From: DAOUJW01 sp034422115
GTDB lineage: Bacteria; Chloroflexota; Dehalococcoidia; Lucifugimonadales; UBA2985
Direction: 5' to 3'
Length of the DNA: 37,935 nucleotides
Assembly: GCA_034422115.1 (NCBI GenBank)
Contig: DAOUJW010000024.1
Span: forward strand, 1 to 37,935
The notes under the pieces are model-generated. The model did not search any database and was not told the origin of the DNA. It saw nothing but the letters and a program-made list of their open reading frames with translations. Shown piece after piece: positions 7,427 to 15,554 of this stretch (within the stretch, counting starts at the first letter, position 1; the number at the start of each line of letters is the position of its first letter). The position numbers and the translations under genes are program-made.

Positions 7427-8743
7427 ATGAAAAACACAAAGCGCCTCACAAAAATCATCCTGGTAGTCATTATCGCAATCGCGGCGACGGCAATCGTCGC
7501 CTGTGGCAGCGACCCCGCGCCTGAGCCGATCACCGGCCCCGCGGCGACCGAATCGCAGCCGGCGGCCACGACCGCGCCCGCAAGTGGGTCGGCAGCCGAC
7601 CCCACGTCGACGGCGGACAGCGGCAAGTCGATGGAAGACCCCACGGCCACAACGGAGCCAACCGACACGCCCGAACCCACCGAGGAGCCGTGCCCCACGC
7701 CCAAGCCGGGCGACGGCACAGTCGCAGACGGGCCTGTCGCACCGGAGCTGGCCGGCATCACCGGATGGATCAACACGGAGCCTTTCACCATGCAGGACCT
7801 GAGGGGCAAGGTTGTCCTGGTGGACTTCTGGACGTACACCTGCGTGAACTGCATCCGCACCTTCCCGTTCCTGAGAGACTGGCACCAGAAGTACGCCGAC
7901 CACGGCCTTGAGATTGTGGGGGTGCACGCCCCGGAGTTCGAGTTTGAGAAGGTCAAGGAGAACGTGGAGGAGGCGTCCGTGGAGCACGACCTGGGTTGGC
8001 GCATAGCCCAGGACAACGACTTCAAGACCTGGAGGGCCTACAGCAACCGGGCGTGGCCGTCCAAGTACCTGGTGGATAAGGACGGTGTCGTTAGATACGC
8101 CCACGTGGGAGAGGGCGCTTACGGGGAAACTGAGCAGTGGATCCAGGACCTGCTGGAGGAGACCGGGGTCTGCGTGTCGAACATACCGGTCGGCACGGTC
8201 AAGAGGCCCAACTACGACCCCCAGGCAAGCAACGGGCAGACCCGCGAGCTGTACGCCGGTCGCTATCGGAACATCGACAACGACCTGCCCTACATCGCCA
8301 ACCCGGAGTACTACGAGATTCCGCCGAACACGCCCATCAACTACACCGACCCGGGCGGCCACATGAACCACCGCCTGTACCTCCACGGCCTGTGGAACAA
8401 CGGCTCGGAGAGCGTGACCCACGCCCGTGAGACGGAGAACCTGGAGGACTACATAGCCATCAACTTCCTGGGCACAACCGTGAACACGGTGGTGGACTTT
8501 GATGGCGGAGAGCCGTACAAGGTGTACGTGACCCTGGCCGGCGAGCCTATCCCCCAGGAGTACAGCGGCGCCGACATACAGTGGGAGGATGACGGGAAGG
8601 CCTACTTCATGGTAGACGAGCCGCGGATGTACAGGGTGGTGGAGCTGCCTAACTACGGCGGAACCGAGCTGAGGCTCTCCTCCAACTCCGACAGGTTCAG
8701 CCTCTTCACCTTCACCTTCGGCTCATACGTCGAGGGGCCGTAG
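7427..8743 (+). CDS. Thioredoxin-like (TlpA/DipZ C-terminal type) lipoprotein
   Basis: A 438-residue exported thiol-redox lipoprotein. The N-terminus has a basic start, a hydrophobic run and lipobox IVAC with lipidated C26. Residues about 27-100 are a Thr/Pro/Ala-rich stalk. A thioredoxin-like domain follows (about 108-245) with FWTYTCVNCIRTFPFL; C139 and C142 form the CxxC, in the WTYTC-NC-R form of DipZ proteins. The last 170 residues match the extra C-terminal beta domain of DipZ (EYYEIPPN, GLWNNGSE, EDYIAINFLGTTVNTVV). The CcdA-like membrane domain of full DipZ is absent. No strong ribosome site precedes ATG 7427; TACACT at 7412 could drive a nearly leaderless message. It is followed 14 bases later by a second such lipoprotein. 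Confidence 0.9.
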   Translation: MKNTKRLTKIILVVIIAIAATAIVACGSDPAPEPITGPAATESQPAATTAPASGSAADPTSTADSGKSMEDPTATTEPTDTPEPTEEPCPTPKPGDGTVADGPVAPELAGITGWINTEPFTMQDLRGKVVLVDFWTYTCVNCIRTFPFLRDWHQKYADHGLEIVGVHAPEFEFEKVKENVEEASVEHDLGWRIAQDNDFKTWRAYSNRAWPSKYLVDKDGVVRYAHVGEGAYGETEQWIQDLLEETGVCVSNIPVGTVKRPNYDPQASNGQTRELYAGRYRNIDNDLPYIANPEYYEIPPNTPINYTDPGGHMNHRLYLHGLWNNGSESVTHARETENLEDYIAINFLGTTVNTVVDFDGGEPYKVYVTLAGEPIPQEYSGADIQWEDDGKAYFMVDEPRMYRVVELPNYGGTELRLSSNSDRFSLFTFTFGSYVEGP

Positions 8744-8757
8744 GGAAAGCAGGGCCG

Positions 8758-9729
8758 ATGCGTACTCAGACTCGTTCAAGACATAAGGGTGTGGTAGCCG
8801 CTATGGCCGCGGTCGCGGCCATAGCGGCGCTGCTGGCTCAGGCCTGCGCCATTGACCCCACCCCAACACCCCCGCCTACCGCCACGCCCACGGCCGCGCC
8901 CACCGACACCCCGGACGCCCCGGCGCTGTCGGCGCTTCTGGCCACAACCGACCTGGGCGTGGGCGACAACCGCATCTCCTTCCTGCTTGTGGGAGAGGAC
9001 TCCATCATCACCGCGCCGGAGGCCAGCGTGGCCTCCAGGAACGTCTCAGCCGGGGGCTCGTCTATGGACGTGAAGGAGCAGGCAGACGCATCCTTCCGCC
9101 TGTGGCCCTTCGGCACACGGGGCAGCTACGTCACCAGCTTCACCTTTGACCAGCCGGGGGAGTGGGAGCTGGACGTGGAGGTGACCAACGAGGACGGCTC
9201 GGTGAGCGCCGCTCGCATACCGCTTGAGGTGAAGGAGACCAGCTTCACGCCCGCAGTCGGCTCCGAGCCTCCCATGATTGCAAACAGGACCCTTGACGAC
9301 GTGATACACCTGGGACAGCTGACAAGCTGGTCGACACCGGACCCGGACCTTTACGTGGAGAGCATCCCGGACGCCCTGGCAAAGGACGTGCCGGTGCTTG
9401 TGGTGTTCTCCAGCCCGTCGCTGTGCACCAGCCCCACGTGCGGCCCCCAGATTGAGGCCGTGCAGGAGGTCAAGGACCGCTTCAAGGGCCAGGCCAGCTT
9501 CATCCACGTGGAGGTGTACGACAACCCGGACGAGATCCAGGGAGACCTGAGCAAGGCGGTATACTCCCCCGTCATCGAGGCTTGGGGGCTGACCAGGATA
9601 GAGGACTACTTCAACGAGTCCTGGGTGTTCATCATGGGTCTGGACGACCGCGTCCGGTTCAAATACGAGGGCTTCACCTCTGCTGAAGAGCTGGAGGAGG
9701 GCCTGCTGCAGGTGTTGGAGGCTGCGTAG
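8758..9729 (+). CDS. Lipoprotein with thioredoxin-fold C-terminal domain
   Basis: A 323-residue exported protein, likely cotranscribed with the upstream DipZ-like lipoprotein. The signal peptide ends in LAQAC (C30; the -3 residue is Ala, so the lipobox is imperfect). A Thr/Pro stalk follows (31-55). Residues about 60-160 form a beta-sandwich-like region (DNRISFLLVGED, GEWELDVEV). From about residue 180 a thioredoxin-like fold appears: VPVLVVFSSPSLCTSPTCGP, with C223 and C228 in a CTSPTC arrangement rather than CxxC, then FIHVEVYDNP and WVFIMGLDDRVRFKYEG. It may be a partner or electron donor/acceptor of its neighbour; this is inference. Confidence 0.82.
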   Translation: MRTQTRSRHKGVVAAMAAVAAIAALLAQACAIDPTPTPPPTATPTAAPTDTPDAPALSALLATTDLGVGDNRISFLLVGEDSIITAPEASVASRNVSAGGSSMDVKEQADASFRLWPFGTRGSYVTSFTFDQPGEWELDVEVTNEDGSVSAARIPLEVKETSFTPAVGSEPPMIANRTLDDVIHLGQLTSWSTPDPDLYVESIPDALAKDVPVLVVFSSPSLCTSPTCGPQIEAVQEVKDRFKGQASFIHVEVYDNPDEIQGDLSKAVYSPVIEAWGLTRIEDYFNESWVFIMGLDDRVRFKYEGFTSAEELEEGLLQVLEAA

Positions 9730-9782
9730 CGCCTTGGGACACTCGCAGCCTGAGAGCTTGAACAACTTTGATTACAGATTTC

Positions 9783-9880
9783 ACCCCCTCTCTGACTCTC
9801 CCCCTCGAGGGGGAGAGAAATGTCCCTTCCCCCTGAGAGGGGGAAGGTCAGAGCCTGCCCCGTACTTGATACGGGGATGG
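9783..9880. repeat. Family C palindromic repeats plus a CCCCGTAC...GTACGGGG-type hairpin
   Basis: The run CCCCCTCTCTGACTCTCCCC, CTCGAGGGGGAGAG, CTTCCCCCTGAGAGGGGGAAG makes two adjacent palindromes (about 9783-9848). CCCCGTACTTGATACGGGG (9859-9877 region) is a third hairpin. The same elements recur at 14636-14709, 22115-22200 and, for the last one, 10486-10505. Confidence 0.65.
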
Positions 9881-9897
9881 AGGTAAAGGGCCTGCCC

Positions 9898-10434
9898 ATG
9901 CGCATTGGACTGATATCAGACACCCACATACCGGAGGCCGGCCCCGATATGCCACCGCAGGTGTACGAGGCCTTCCGCGGCGTTGACCTCATCCTCCACG
10001 CCGGGGACATGCACATCATTGACGTGCTGGACTGGCTTGAGTCCATTGCGCCCGTGCTTGGCGCCCGCGGCAACGGCGACTATCCTTCCGCGTACACCAA
10101 GAACAGGCCGGGAGTGCCGGACGACCCCCGCGTGAAGGAGGCCCAGGTAATCCAGATTGAGGAGCTCAGGGTTGGGCTGATACACGGCTTCCCCCTGCCC
10201 TATGACATACCCTGGCGCACCCCGGAGGAGATGCTGGACTTCTACTTCGGGGAGCAGGTGGACGTGGTCGTGTGCGGAGACACGCACGAGGCGCGCATCG
10301 ACCGGCAGGCGGGCATCCTGATAATCAACCCGGGCAGCCCTACCCTACCCAACCAGATAGCGGCGCTGGGCACCATCGGCTTCCTGGAGGTGAACGGGAG
10401 AGAGGCGGAGGCCTCCATTGTGCAGATGGAGTGA
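9898..10434 (+). CDS. YfcE/MJ0936-type metallophosphoesterase
   Basis: A 178-residue calcineurin-like phosphoesterase; relatives hydrolyse phosphodiesters with two Mn/Ni ions. The metal-binding motifs appear in order: ISDTHIPE (D8, H10), LHAGDMH, GARGNGDYPS, GLIHGFPLP, CGDTHEARI and NPGSP. Length fits YfcE. ATG 9898 is chosen because MRIGLISDTH is the family N-terminus; upstream in-frame sequence is a palindromic repeat. GGAGGT lies 13 bases upstream, rather far. It is followed by repeats and a bidirectional terminator shared with the ferredoxin gene. Confidence 0.88.
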   Translation: MRIGLISDTHIPEAGPDMPPQVYEAFRGVDLILHAGDMHIIDVLDWLESIAPVLGARGNGDYPSAYTKNRPGVPDDPRVKEAQVIQIEELRVGLIHGFPLPYDIPWRTPEEMLDFYFGEQVDVVVCGDTHEARIDRQAGILIINPGSPTLPNQIAALGTIGFLEVNGREAEASIVQME

Positions 10435-10456
10435 CGGCGGAGCTAGTGCCCGGACT

Positions 10457-10540
10457 CCGCTCATCCCCGTACCAAGTACCGCTCACCCCCGTATCAAGTA
10501 CGGGGCAGGCTCTGAGCCTGTCGAAGGGAGTGAGCGGGTG
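10457..10540. repeat. Family A palindromic repeat (CCGCTCA...TGAGCGG) with inserted hairpin
   Basis: CCGCTCA at 10479-10485 and TGAGCGG at 10531-10537 bracket CCCCGTATCAAGTACGGGG and GAGCCTGTCGAAGG. A partial copy, CCGCTCATCCCCGTACCAAG, precedes it at 10457. Related copies are at 18316, 33749, 33806, 37768 and 37824. Confidence 0.7.
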
Positions 10541-10560
10541 CCTCCACTCCGCCCCTCCTG

Positions 10561-10582
10561 GATTCCTGCCTCCGCAGGAATG
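10561..10582. repeat. Family B palindromic repeat
   Basis: ATTCCTGC-CTCC-GCAGGAAT, a perfect 8-bp hairpin, in the gap between the phosphoesterase and ferredoxin genes. Confidence 0.65.
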
Positions 10583-10612
10583 GTCGGCGGGGGGTAGCGC
10601 CCGGATAAACGC

Positions 10613-10647
10613 AAAACAGGAAGCCCTCTCAGGGGGCTTCCTGTTTT
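10613..10647. terminator. Bidirectional rho-independent terminator
   Basis: A perfect 14-bp stem AAAACAGGAAGCCC / GGGCTTCCTGTTTT with a 7-base loop. It ends in T5 on the plus strand and T4 on the minus strand. It lies between the convergent phosphoesterase and ferredoxin genes and can serve both. Confidence 0.92.
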
Positions 10648-10693
10648 TGAGCTACGCGGTTGGTAGTCGCCCTGTCAGGCGATGACCGTTGGG

Positions 10694-10987
10694 CTAGGCC
10701 CGGGGCTTCAACTGGTCAACCTTGGCCCGCGCGCCATCCGGGTCGGTGAAGAAGTCGTAGTTGACGGGGATCCAGTCCTTCCACTCCTCCGGCGTGTCCT
10801 CCTCCACAAAGATGGCCGTCACGGGGCACACCGGCTCGCACGCGGCGCAGTCGATGCACTCGTCCGGGGAGATGTAGAGCATCCTGTCGTCGTCGTTGTC
10901 CATGCCGTAGATACAGTCTACGGGACAGACATCAACACAGGCGCCGTCCTTTACGTCGACACATGGCTCAGCAATGATGTAGGTCAT
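10694..10987 (-). CDS. fdxA: Seven-iron ferredoxin (FdxA type)
   Basis: A 97-residue soluble electron carrier. C9, C17, C21 and C54 are in the spacing of a [3Fe-4S] site, and C25, C44, C47 and C50 fit a [4Fe-4S] site, as in Azotobacter FdI-type ferredoxins. The N-terminus MTYIIAEPCVDVKDGACVDV and the RMLYISPDECIDCAACEPVC block are typical. A 40-residue tail includes WKDWIPVNYDFF. Start ATG 10987 follows AGGAGGT. It has its own promoter at 11073-11101. Possible partners in the window are the EtfD-like reductase or the molybdenum hydroxylase, but nothing links them directly. Confidence 0.93.
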   Translation of the reverse strand: MTYIIAEPCVDVKDGACVDVCPVDCIYGMDNDDDRMLYISPDECIDCAACEPVCPVTAIFVEEDTPEEWKDWIPVNYDFFTDPDGARAKVDQLKPRA

Positions 10988-11072
10988 TATCCGGCTACCT
11001 CCTCAGGTAGGATTTATTGTTTCCCGTTTCATCCCCCGCCTGCGCCGTACGTCCTGCCACAGGCTCAAGGGG

Positions 11073-11101
11073 ATGTTAGCATAGCGTTATACGAGGGTCA
11101 A
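11073..11101 (-). promoter_or_regulatory. Promoter of the ferredoxin gene
   Basis: On the minus strand, TTGACC (11096-11101) and TAACAT (11073-11078) are separated by exactly 17 bases. The predicted start near 11066 leaves an 80-base leader with AGGAGGT before ATG 10987. This promoter lies back to back with the ABC operon. Confidence 0.7.
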
Positions 11102-11136
11102 TAGATTTGGACTGACGTATATGCTATGCTGAAAAC

Positions 11137-12039
11137 ATGGCTGCGCTGCTGGAAGCGAGAGAACTGACCAAGCACTACGGACGCACCGTTGCTCTCGATG
11201 GTGTGTCCTTTGACGTAGGCGAGGGCGTGACGGCGCTGCTGGGCCCCAACGGCGCGGGCAAGAGCACCGCCATGAAGCTCTTCCTGGGCCTCATCCAGCC
11301 CACCTCCGGCACGGCCTCCATTCTGGGCGAGGAGCCGTACCGCTCCGTGGAGGTGCGCGCCCGCATAGGCTACATGCCGGAGCACGAGGCGCTGCCAAAG
11401 AGCATGACCGCCTCCGAGTTCCTCATGCACATGGCGCAGATGAGCGGCATCCCGCCCGGCCAGGCGCGCACCCGCGCCGCGGACGTGCTCCGACACGTGG
11501 GCCTTGACGAGGAGCGCTACAGGCCAATGGGCGAGTACTCCACCGGCATGAAGCAGCGGGTGAAGCTGGCCCAGGCCATTGTCCACGACCCCGTCCTGGC
11601 GCTGCTGGACGAGCCCACCGCCGGCCTTGACCCGGACGGCCGGCTGGAGATGCTGCGCCTCATCAGCCGCACGGCCAACGCCTTTGGCATAAGCGTGATG
11701 ATCTCCACCCACCTCATGGGGGACGTTGAGCGCACGGCGGACTCGGTGATAGTGCTGGAGTCGGGGACCCTGGCGCAGCAGGGGGCCGTCGCCAAGCTCA
11801 CGGAGGAGACGGAGACGCTCCTGATTGAGGTTGCCGACCACCTGGAGGAGTTCTCCGCGGCCCTGGCGGAGCGCGGCGTGCAGGCGAAGAGCAATGGCCC
11901 CATGCTGGTGGTGGAGCAGGCGCGGGAGGACGACTACGACATCATCCGCGACGCCGCTGTGGACACCGGCGCGCGGCTGCGGCGGCTCTCGCCGGAGCGC
12001 CGCGACCTGACGGACATATTCAGGAGCAGGCCGGAGTGA
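11137..12039 (+). CDS. ABC-2 type transporter ATP-binding protein 1
   Basis: A 300-residue cytoplasmic ATPase that powers an ABC-2 exporter. Motifs in order: Walker A GPNGAGKS, Q-loop region GLIQPTSG, signature YSTGMKQR (an STGMKQ form common in this class), Walker B ALLDEPTAGLDP, and H-loop ISTHLMGDV. The C-terminal 90 residues are the accessory domain of this class. It is the first gene of a four-gene operon, each pair overlapping by 4 bases. No Shine-Dalgarno site precedes the ATG. TATGCT at 11125-11130 lies just upstream, so the message may be leaderless. The substrate is unknown. Confidence 0.93.
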   Translation: MAALLEARELTKHYGRTVALDGVSFDVGEGVTALLGPNGAGKSTAMKLFLGLIQPTSGTASILGEEPYRSVEVRARIGYMPEHEALPKSMTASEFLMHMAQMSGIPPGQARTRAADVLRHVGLDEERYRPMGEYSTGMKQRVKLAQAIVHDPVLALLDEPTAGLDPDGRLEMLRLISRTANAFGISVMISTHLMGDVERTADSVIVLESGTLAQQGAVAKLTEETETLLIEVADHLEEFSAALAERGVQAKSNGPMLVVEQAREDDYDIIRDAAVDTGARLRRLSPERRDLTDIFRSRPE

Positions 12040-12989
12040 TAGAGCGAGACGCGGAGGTCTTTGACCTTGGCTACCAGCGCTACACCGGCCCTCGGGAGGG
12101 GCGCAACCGCGCCCGCCTGGCCCTCTTCCAGAACGGCGTCCGCACCGTGCTGGGCATAGGGCGCGGAGGGAGAGCCAAGATACTCCCTGCCCTGCTCTTC
12201 TTCGGCGTGATGAGCCCTGCGGTGGTCTTCGTAATAATACTCTCCTTCATCGGCGAGGCCGGGGCGGACTTCATCCCCGGGCCCGCCGACTACTACGGGA
12301 TAGTGGGCGTGGTGCTGATAATATTCTCCGCCATCATGGCCCCGGAGCTCCTGGGCCCGGACCGCCGGGACAACGTGCTTCCCCTCTACCTGGTGCGCCC
12401 TCTCACCTCCACCGACTACATCCTTGCGCGGTTCCTGGCCTTCTTCTTCATTGCCCTTGTTCTGGTCTACGCCGGGCAGATAGTGCTGCAGGCCGGACTC
12501 ATCCTCACCGCGGAGTCTCAGATAGACTACATAAAGGACAACTGGTCGGACGTGCTGCGTATCCTGTTCGTGGGGGTCCTCGTTGCGCTGTTCATATCCG
12601 TTGCTCCCATGTCCGTGGCCGCCTTCACGACCCGGCGCGCCTACGCCGCCGCATTCGTCATAGCCATCTGGCTCATTTCAACAATCACGGTCAACTCCCT
12701 GACCATAGAGGAGTGCACCACCTTTAGCTCGTCACAAAGCGACGGGACGTTGTCCAGAGCGGAGGATTGCGACTACCTGATAGGTGATCTGGCGCCCTAC
12801 GTCGGGCTGCTGGACGCCGGGAGCGTCACCGACCACATCACCGTCATGGTGTTCGACACCGAACCGGAGGGGCCGGCGATGATGGCCGTTGCAGAGCTGG
12901 ACGACGCCTGGCCCATCGGCGCATACCTGGCCTTCACCGGCATTCCGGCGCTGCTGCTGTGGAACCGCTACAGGAGGATACGGCTATGA
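12036..12989 (+). CDS. ABC-2 type transporter permease 1
   Basis: A 317-residue membrane protein. The N-terminal cytoplasmic part has the YQRYTGPREGR motif seen in this permease group. About six hydrophobic segments follow: residues about 48-70, 85-105, 128-155, 175-200, 205-222 and a final one at 292-310. A long polar loop with the pair CTTFSSSQSD...EDCDYL lies between the last two. GTG 12036 overlaps the upstream stop (GTGA), so translation is coupled. It pairs with one of the two ATPases of the operon. Confidence 0.9.
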   Translation: MIERDAEVFDLGYQRYTGPREGRNRARLALFQNGVRTVLGIGRGGRAKILPALLFFGVMSPAVVFVIILSFIGEAGADFIPGPADYYGIVGVVLIIFSAIMAPELLGPDRRDNVLPLYLVRPLTSTDYILARFLAFFFIALVLVYAGQIVLQAGLILTAESQIDYIKDNWSDVLRILFVGVLVALFISVAPMSVAAFTTRRAYAAAFVIAIWLISTITVNSLTIEECTTFSSSQSDGTLSRAEDCDYLIGDLAPYVGLLDAGSVTDHITVMVFDTEPEGPAMMAVAELDDAWPIGAYLAFTGIPALLLWNRYRRIRL

Positions 12990-13906
12990 CGACCCAGGCG
13001 GCTCCCATAGAGGTGGCGGGCGTCTCCAAGTGGTTTGGCAGCGTTGTTGCCGTCAACGACGCCTCATTCCAGGTCTTCCCCGGCGTGACGGGCCTCCTGG
13101 GGCCAAACGGCGCGGGCAAGACCACCCTGCTCAACATGATGTGCGGCCTCACCCGCCCGTCCCGCGGCCGCGTGCGCGTCCTGGGAGAGGACGTGGCCGG
13201 CAACATCGGGCTGTACCGGCGCATTGGCGTTATGCTGGAGCACGACTCCCTCTACCCCTTCATGACAGGCCGCGACTTCGTGCGGCTGGCCGCCAGGCTC
13301 CAGGGAGCGGACAGACCGGAGCTCATCGATCGCGCCATTGAAGCCGTCAACCTGCAGGACGCCCAGGACAGGGCGACTGGCACCTACTCTCGCGGGATGC
13401 GGCAGCGCATTCGGCTGGCCGCCTCCATCGTCCACGACCCCCAGGTGCTCATCCTGGACGAGCCGCTCAACGGCACAGACCCGCGCCAGCGCGTTGAGTT
13501 CTCCGATTTCGTTTCGCAACTGGCTGCGGAGGGCAAGACTATTCTTATCTCCTCGCACATCCTGGAAGAGGTGGAGTCCCTGGCGGACCGCATCCTGCTG
13601 GTGGTCAGCGGGAAGCTGGCGGCCACGGGCAACTACCGCGCCATTCGGGAGAAGCTGGACGAGCGCCCGTTCCAGGTGCGCATCGCCGCCTCCAAACAGC
13701 GGGAGATGGCGGCGGCGCTGGTGAAGCTTGACGCAATAGAATCCGTCTCCCTGGACGGCGACGCCATTGAGGTGCTGACCCACAACCTGGCGGAGCTCCA
13801 GCGCATGGCCCCCAGGCTGGCCAAGGAGATTGACAGCCGACTGTACCGCATTGAGCCCCTGGACGAGTCCCTGGAGAGCGTGTTTTCCTACGTGGTGCAG
13901 CGGTGA
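12986..13906 (+). CDS. ABC-2 type transporter ATP-binding protein 2
   Basis: A 306-residue ATPase. Walker A GPNGAGKT, signature YSRGMRQR, Walker B LILDEPLNGTDP and H-loop ISSHILEEVE are all intact. The D-loop is NGTDP rather than the AGLDP of the first ATPase, so the two are diverged paralogues, not a recent copy. ATG 12986 overlaps the permease stop (ATGA). An upstream in-frame ATG at 12959 lies inside the permease gene and is less likely. Confidence 0.93.
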   Translation: MTTQAAPIEVAGVSKWFGSVVAVNDASFQVFPGVTGLLGPNGAGKTTLLNMMCGLTRPSRGRVRVLGEDVAGNIGLYRRIGVMLEHDSLYPFMTGRDFVRLAARLQGADRPELIDRAIEAVNLQDAQDRATGTYSRGMRQRIRLAASIVHDPQVLILDEPLNGTDPRQRVEFSDFVSQLAAEGKTILISSHILEEVESLADRILLVVSGKLAATGNYRAIREKLDERPFQVRIAASKQREMAAALVKLDAIESVSLDGDAIEVLTHNLAELQRMAPRLAKEIDSRLYRIEPLDESLESVFSYVVQR

Positions 13907-14616
13907 TTGGCCCCCTCTTCAAGCTGGCGTTGAGGCAGGCGGCCTCGCCGCGAAGGGCCTTGTTGCTGGTCCTGATAGCCCTGTTGCCCGTGGGACTAAC
14001 AGCCCTGATTCGCACTCTGGGCAACCCGGACGGCGGCGACCTGATAGCCGGTATGCTGGAGGCCCTGGTCATCAACGTAGTGCTGCCCCTGGTGGTAATG
14101 GTGCTGGCGACCAGCGCCTTTGGCAACGAGGTGGAGGACCGCACCCTGAGCTTGTTGACCACCAAGCCCGTGCCTCGATGGAGCATTGTGCTGGCCAAGC
14201 TGGCGGCGACGATCATCGTGGCCGCGCCGCTGATGGCTGCGGTATCGGTGGTCGTGACGGTGATGGACCCCGGCGGCAGCAGCAAGGCAGCGACCGCGGC
14301 GGCGGCCGGCACGCTGGTGGGCGTTGTCACCTATGCGTCGGCCTTCATGTGGGCCGGGCTGCTTACGACCCGCGCCCTGGGCTTTGCCCTCATCTACGTG
14401 CTGCTCTGGGAGGCGGTCATCACCAGCTTCCTGGAGGGTGCCCGGTACCTGAGCGTCCGCAGCTACGCGCAGGGCACCATGCACGGCCTGGACGAGGCCA
14501 CTTTCAACGAGGCGGTGGCCATAGACCTTTCATACGCCCTGGGCGGCGCGGCCATTGTGACGGCGCTGTTCTTCTTCCTCTCGGTGCGCCGCCTCAGCCG
14601 CATGGACGTCCCCTGA
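13903..14616 (+). CDS. ABC-2 type transporter permease 2
   Basis: A 237-residue membrane protein with about six transmembrane segments (residues about 18-38, 60-80, 105-125, 140-165, 168-185, 205-228). The FGNEVEDRTLSLLTTKPVPRW segment between segments 2 and 3 is the coupling-helix region of ABC-2 permeases. GTG 13903 overlaps the ATPase stop (GTGA). With the preceding three genes it gives two ATPases plus two permeases: one heteromeric exporter or two related ones. Confidence 0.9.
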   Translation: MIGPLFKLALRQAASPRRALLLVLIALLPVGLTALIRTLGNPDGGDLIAGMLEALVINVVLPLVVMVLATSAFGNEVEDRTLSLLTTKPVPRWSIVLAKLAATIIVAAPLMAAVSVVVTVMDPGGSSKAATAAAAGTLVGVVTYASAFMWAGLLTTRALGFALIYVLLWEAVITSFLEGARYLSVRSYAQGTMHGLDEATFNEAVAIDLSYALGGAAIVTALFFFLSVRRLSRMDVP

Positions 14617-14635
14617 CGGCGATCTCTATGCCCCC

Positions 14636-14709
14636 ATCCCGACCTCCCCACGCTTGCGTGGGGGAAGGGACATTCTCTCCCCCTTCAGGGGGAAAGTCAG
14701 AGAGGGGGC
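14636..14709. repeat. Family C palindromic repeats
   Basis: TCCCCACGCTTGCGTGGGGGA followed by CTCCCCCTTCAGGGGGAAAG and then AGAGAGGGGGC. The same arrangement, inverted, occurs at 9783-9848. It separates the ABC operon from the SDR gene. Confidence 0.7.
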
Positions 14710-14730
14710 AACTCATTGTAAGGAGCAGTT

Positions 14731-15531
14731 ATGGACCTTGAACTAAACGGCAAAACCGCCATTGTCACCGGAGGCAGCCGAGGCATTGGCAAGGCCATTG
14801 CCCGGGAGCTGGCGATGGAGGGCGTTGACGTGGCAATCGCGGCCCGCAACCCGGAGCGTCTGGAGGCGGCGGCGCGTGAGCTGGCTGCGGAGTCCGGCAG
14901 GCGAATCGTCCCGCTACAGGTGGACACCGGTGACGACGATTCGGTGAAGGGCATGGTCAGCGCGGCGGTCGAGGCCCTTGGTCGCCTGGACATCCTGGTG
15001 AACTGCGCGGCGCAGCCCGGAGGCGCCGCGCCTCCCGCTTCGCTCACTGACATCACCTCAGACGACTTCTGGCCGGACATGAACGTGAAGGTGCTGGGCT
15101 ATCTGCGTTGCGCACGAGAGGCCGCTCCCCACATGGCGCAGCAGGGCTGGGGGCGCATCATCAACATAAGCGGGATGGCCGCCAGGAACGCCGGGAACAC
15201 CATTGGCAGTATTCGCAACGTGTCGGTGGTGGCCATGACCAAGAACCTGGCGGAGGAGCTTGGCCCCAGGGGGATAAACGTAACGGTGGTTCATCCGGGC
15301 ATGACCCGCACGGAGAGGACGCCCCGAGCCCTGGAGGAGCAGGCGCAGCGACAGGGCATCACCGTTGAGGAGGCCGAGCAGCGGATGGCCCAGGGCAACA
15401 GCGTGCGGCGGATCATCGACGCGCGGGACATTGCGTACGTGGTCGCGTTTCTGGCGTCGCCCCGCGCCGTAGCCATCAACGGAGACGTCATTGCCGCGGC
15501 CGGCGGCACAGGGCGCGCGATACATTATTGA
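14731..15531 (+). CDS. SDR-family protein lacking the canonical Tyr-x3-Lys
   Basis: A 266-residue short-chain dehydrogenase/reductase fold. The NAD(P)-binding motif TGGSRGIG (13-20), the NCAA (91-94, normally NAAG), N119 and S147 are in place. Where YxxxK should stand, the sequence is GSIRN (159-163), so both the catalytic Tyr and Lys are missing, although the following VSVVAMTKNLAEELGPRGI matches the family very well. The C-terminal FLASPRAVAINGDVI is usual. It belongs to a divergent SDR group; it may use other residues or act without normal dehydrogenase chemistry. ATG follows AAGGAG with good spacing. Confidence 0.85.
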   Translation: MDLELNGKTAIVTGGSRGIGKAIARELAMEGVDVAIAARNPERLEAAARELAAESGRRIVPLQVDTGDDDSVKGMVSAAVEALGRLDILVNCAAQPGGAAPPASLTDITSDDFWPDMNVKVLGYLRCAREAAPHMAQQGWGRIINISGMAARNAGNTIGSIRNVSVVAMTKNLAEELGPRGINVTVVHPGMTRTERTPRALEEQAQRQGITVEEAEQRMAQGNSVRRIIDARDIAYVVAFLASPRAVAINGDVIAAAGGTGRAIHY

Positions 15532-15554
15532 GGCCAAAGGGCCGTACCAACTTC

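Noticed and set aside
7397..8422. A 341-codon antisense frame over the DipZ-like lipoprotein
   Set aside because: It is explained by codon bias of the plus-strand gene, which has a lipobox and CxxC.
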